This document shows, one piece after another, positions 63,283 to 64,000 of a DNA stretch of 64,000 nt; positions within the stretch are counted from its first letter, which is position 1, and each line of letters begins with the position of its first letter. Location: assembly GCF_900109655.1 (NCBI RefSeq), contig NZ_FOAT01000008.1, positions 1 to 64,000 on the forward strand, written 5' to 3'. Origin of the DNA: Hominimerdicola alba. GTDB taxonomy: Bacteria > Bacillota > Clostridia > Oscillospirales > Ruminococcaceae. Both the position numbers and the translations under genes were made by a program. The notes below the pieces were generated by a model that worked only from the letters and a program-made list of their open reading frames with translations, was not told where the DNA came from and searched no databases.

Positions 63283-64000
63283 ATGAGAGAATATCACACA
63301 CAGATGGAAGCTGCCAAGAAAGGCATGATCACTCCTGAAATGAAAATAGTTGCAGAAAAGGAGTACATCGACCCCGAAGAGCTCCGCGCACTTGTGGCTA
63401 AGGGCGAGGTCGCTATCCCCTGCAACATCAATCACAAGTCTATCTCTCCCGAGGGCATTGGAACAAAAATGCGCACCAAGATAAATGTAAATCTTGGTAT
63501 CTCCGGCGATGCAAAGAACTACGAGACCGAGATGAAGAAAGTCGATATGGCTCACAAGTTCGGTGCGGAAGCTATAATGGATCTTTCAAACTACGGCAAG
63601 ACCAACACATTCCGCAAGCAGCTGGTGGAGAAATCCCCTGCCATGATAGGCACTGTACCTATGTATGACGCTATCGGCTATCTTGAAAAAGATCTGCTCG
63701 ATATCACAGCTGAGGACTTTCTGAAAGTTGTCCGCGCCCATGCAGAAGAGGGCGTTGACTTCATGACTATCCATGCAGGCATCAACAGACGCGCCGTTGA
63801 AGCTTTCCGCCGTGATGGCAGAAAGATGAACATCGTTTCCCGCGGCGGTTCACTGCTTTTCGCGTGGATGATGATGACAGGCAACGAGAACCCGTTCTAC
63901 GAGCACTACGACGAGGTGCTTGATATCCTCCGTGAATATGATGTTACAATCAGCCTCGGCGACGCACTTCGTCCGGGTTGTATCGACGATTCCACAGATG
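63283..64000 (+). CDS. thiC: phosphomethylpyrimidine synthase ThiC (partial)
   Basis: The start of ThiC is here and the gene runs past the window end (239 codons seen). AAAGGAAAAG precedes ATG 63283, one base after the thiE stop. Motifs [45 protein letters not shown] and [19 protein letters not shown] are those of ThiC, a radical SAM enzyme that makes HMP-P from AIR; its C-terminal cluster motif lies beyond the window. Confidence 0.95.
   Translation, partial: MREYHTQMEAAKKGMITPEMKIVAEKEYIDPEELRALVAKGEVAIPCNINHKSISPEGIGTKMRTKINVNLGISGDAKNYETEMKKVDMAHKFGAEAIMDLSNYGKTNTFRKQLVEKSPAMIGTVPMYDAIGYLEKDLLDITAEDFLKVVRAHAEEGVDFMTIHAGINRRAVEAFRRDGRKMNIVSRGGSLLFAWMMMTGNENPFYEHYDEVLDILREYDVTISLGDALRPGCIDDSTD

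Noticed and set aside
1-64000. CRISPR array, tRNA or rRNA genes
   Set aside because: No regularly spaced repeat of 20-40 nt, no tRNA-like cloverleaf with CCA-proximal GTTCGA loop, and no rRNA consensus was noticed on reading both strands; a covariance-model scan would be decisive.

Overview
The window looks like a chromosomal stretch of a Gram-positive anaerobe of the Ruminococcaceae/Oscillospiraceae, most likely Ruminococcus. This is inferred from PolC-type DNA polymerase III, the yceD-rpmF pair, a two-gene SufC/SufB system, short-form HisG with HisZ, strong TTGACA/TATAAT promoters with 17-nt spacers, and AGGAGG-type ribosome binding sites. No rRNA, tRNA, intact insertion sequence, prophage or CRISPR array was seen.

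Layout. 0-6 kb: a decayed IS3-type transposase tail, an ECF sigma/anti-sigma pair, a two-domain PPK2 polyphosphate kinase, a GNAT and a VanY-like lipoprotein, all on the minus strand. 6-15.4 kb (plus strand): lepA and hemW with two small membrane proteins between them, an adaptor-like lipoprotein, a membrane protein, a GNAT, and two consecutive CobW-type GTPases, the second fused to a YcgQ-like C-terminal domain. 15.4-17.8 kb: a GH13 glucosidase and a cysteine-rich conserved clostridial protein. 17.9-29.0 kb: one long minus-strand histidine operon (hisZ-G-D-B-H-F-I-E, no hisA) with seven unrelated genes interleaved and a GC-rich noncoding segment where hisA often lies. 29.2-40.9 kb: pyrH-frr-uppS-cdsA-dxr-rseP-ADP-ribosylglycohydrolase-ispG-polC from one promoter. 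41-44.6 kb: der-plsY-gpsA-yjbQ. 44.7-50.4 kb: yceD-rpmF, a small P-loop protein, pgi, a DacF-like protein that has lost its three catalytic motifs, and a GGDEF-EAL protein with a degenerate GGDEF site. 50.7-52.4 kb: the minimal SUF pair sufC-sufB.

52.4-59.5 kb is the main accessory region. From its own promoter it reads a TerB-N/TerB-C protein, a BrxC-like (DUF2791) ATPase, two possible small ORFs and an Lhr-like DExH helicase in tightly overlapping order, followed by a DUF2716-like protein, a flavodoxin and a GNAT. The three large genes resemble ter-linked DNA-processing modules and are the best candidate here for an unexplored, possibly defensive, system.

59.6-64 kb: a TPP riboswitch with a terminator precedes thiS-thiF-thiG-thiH-thiE-thiC, the last gene running off the window.

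Start codons were chosen by ribosome binding site, family start and overlap with the upstream gene; many differ from the longest open frame.
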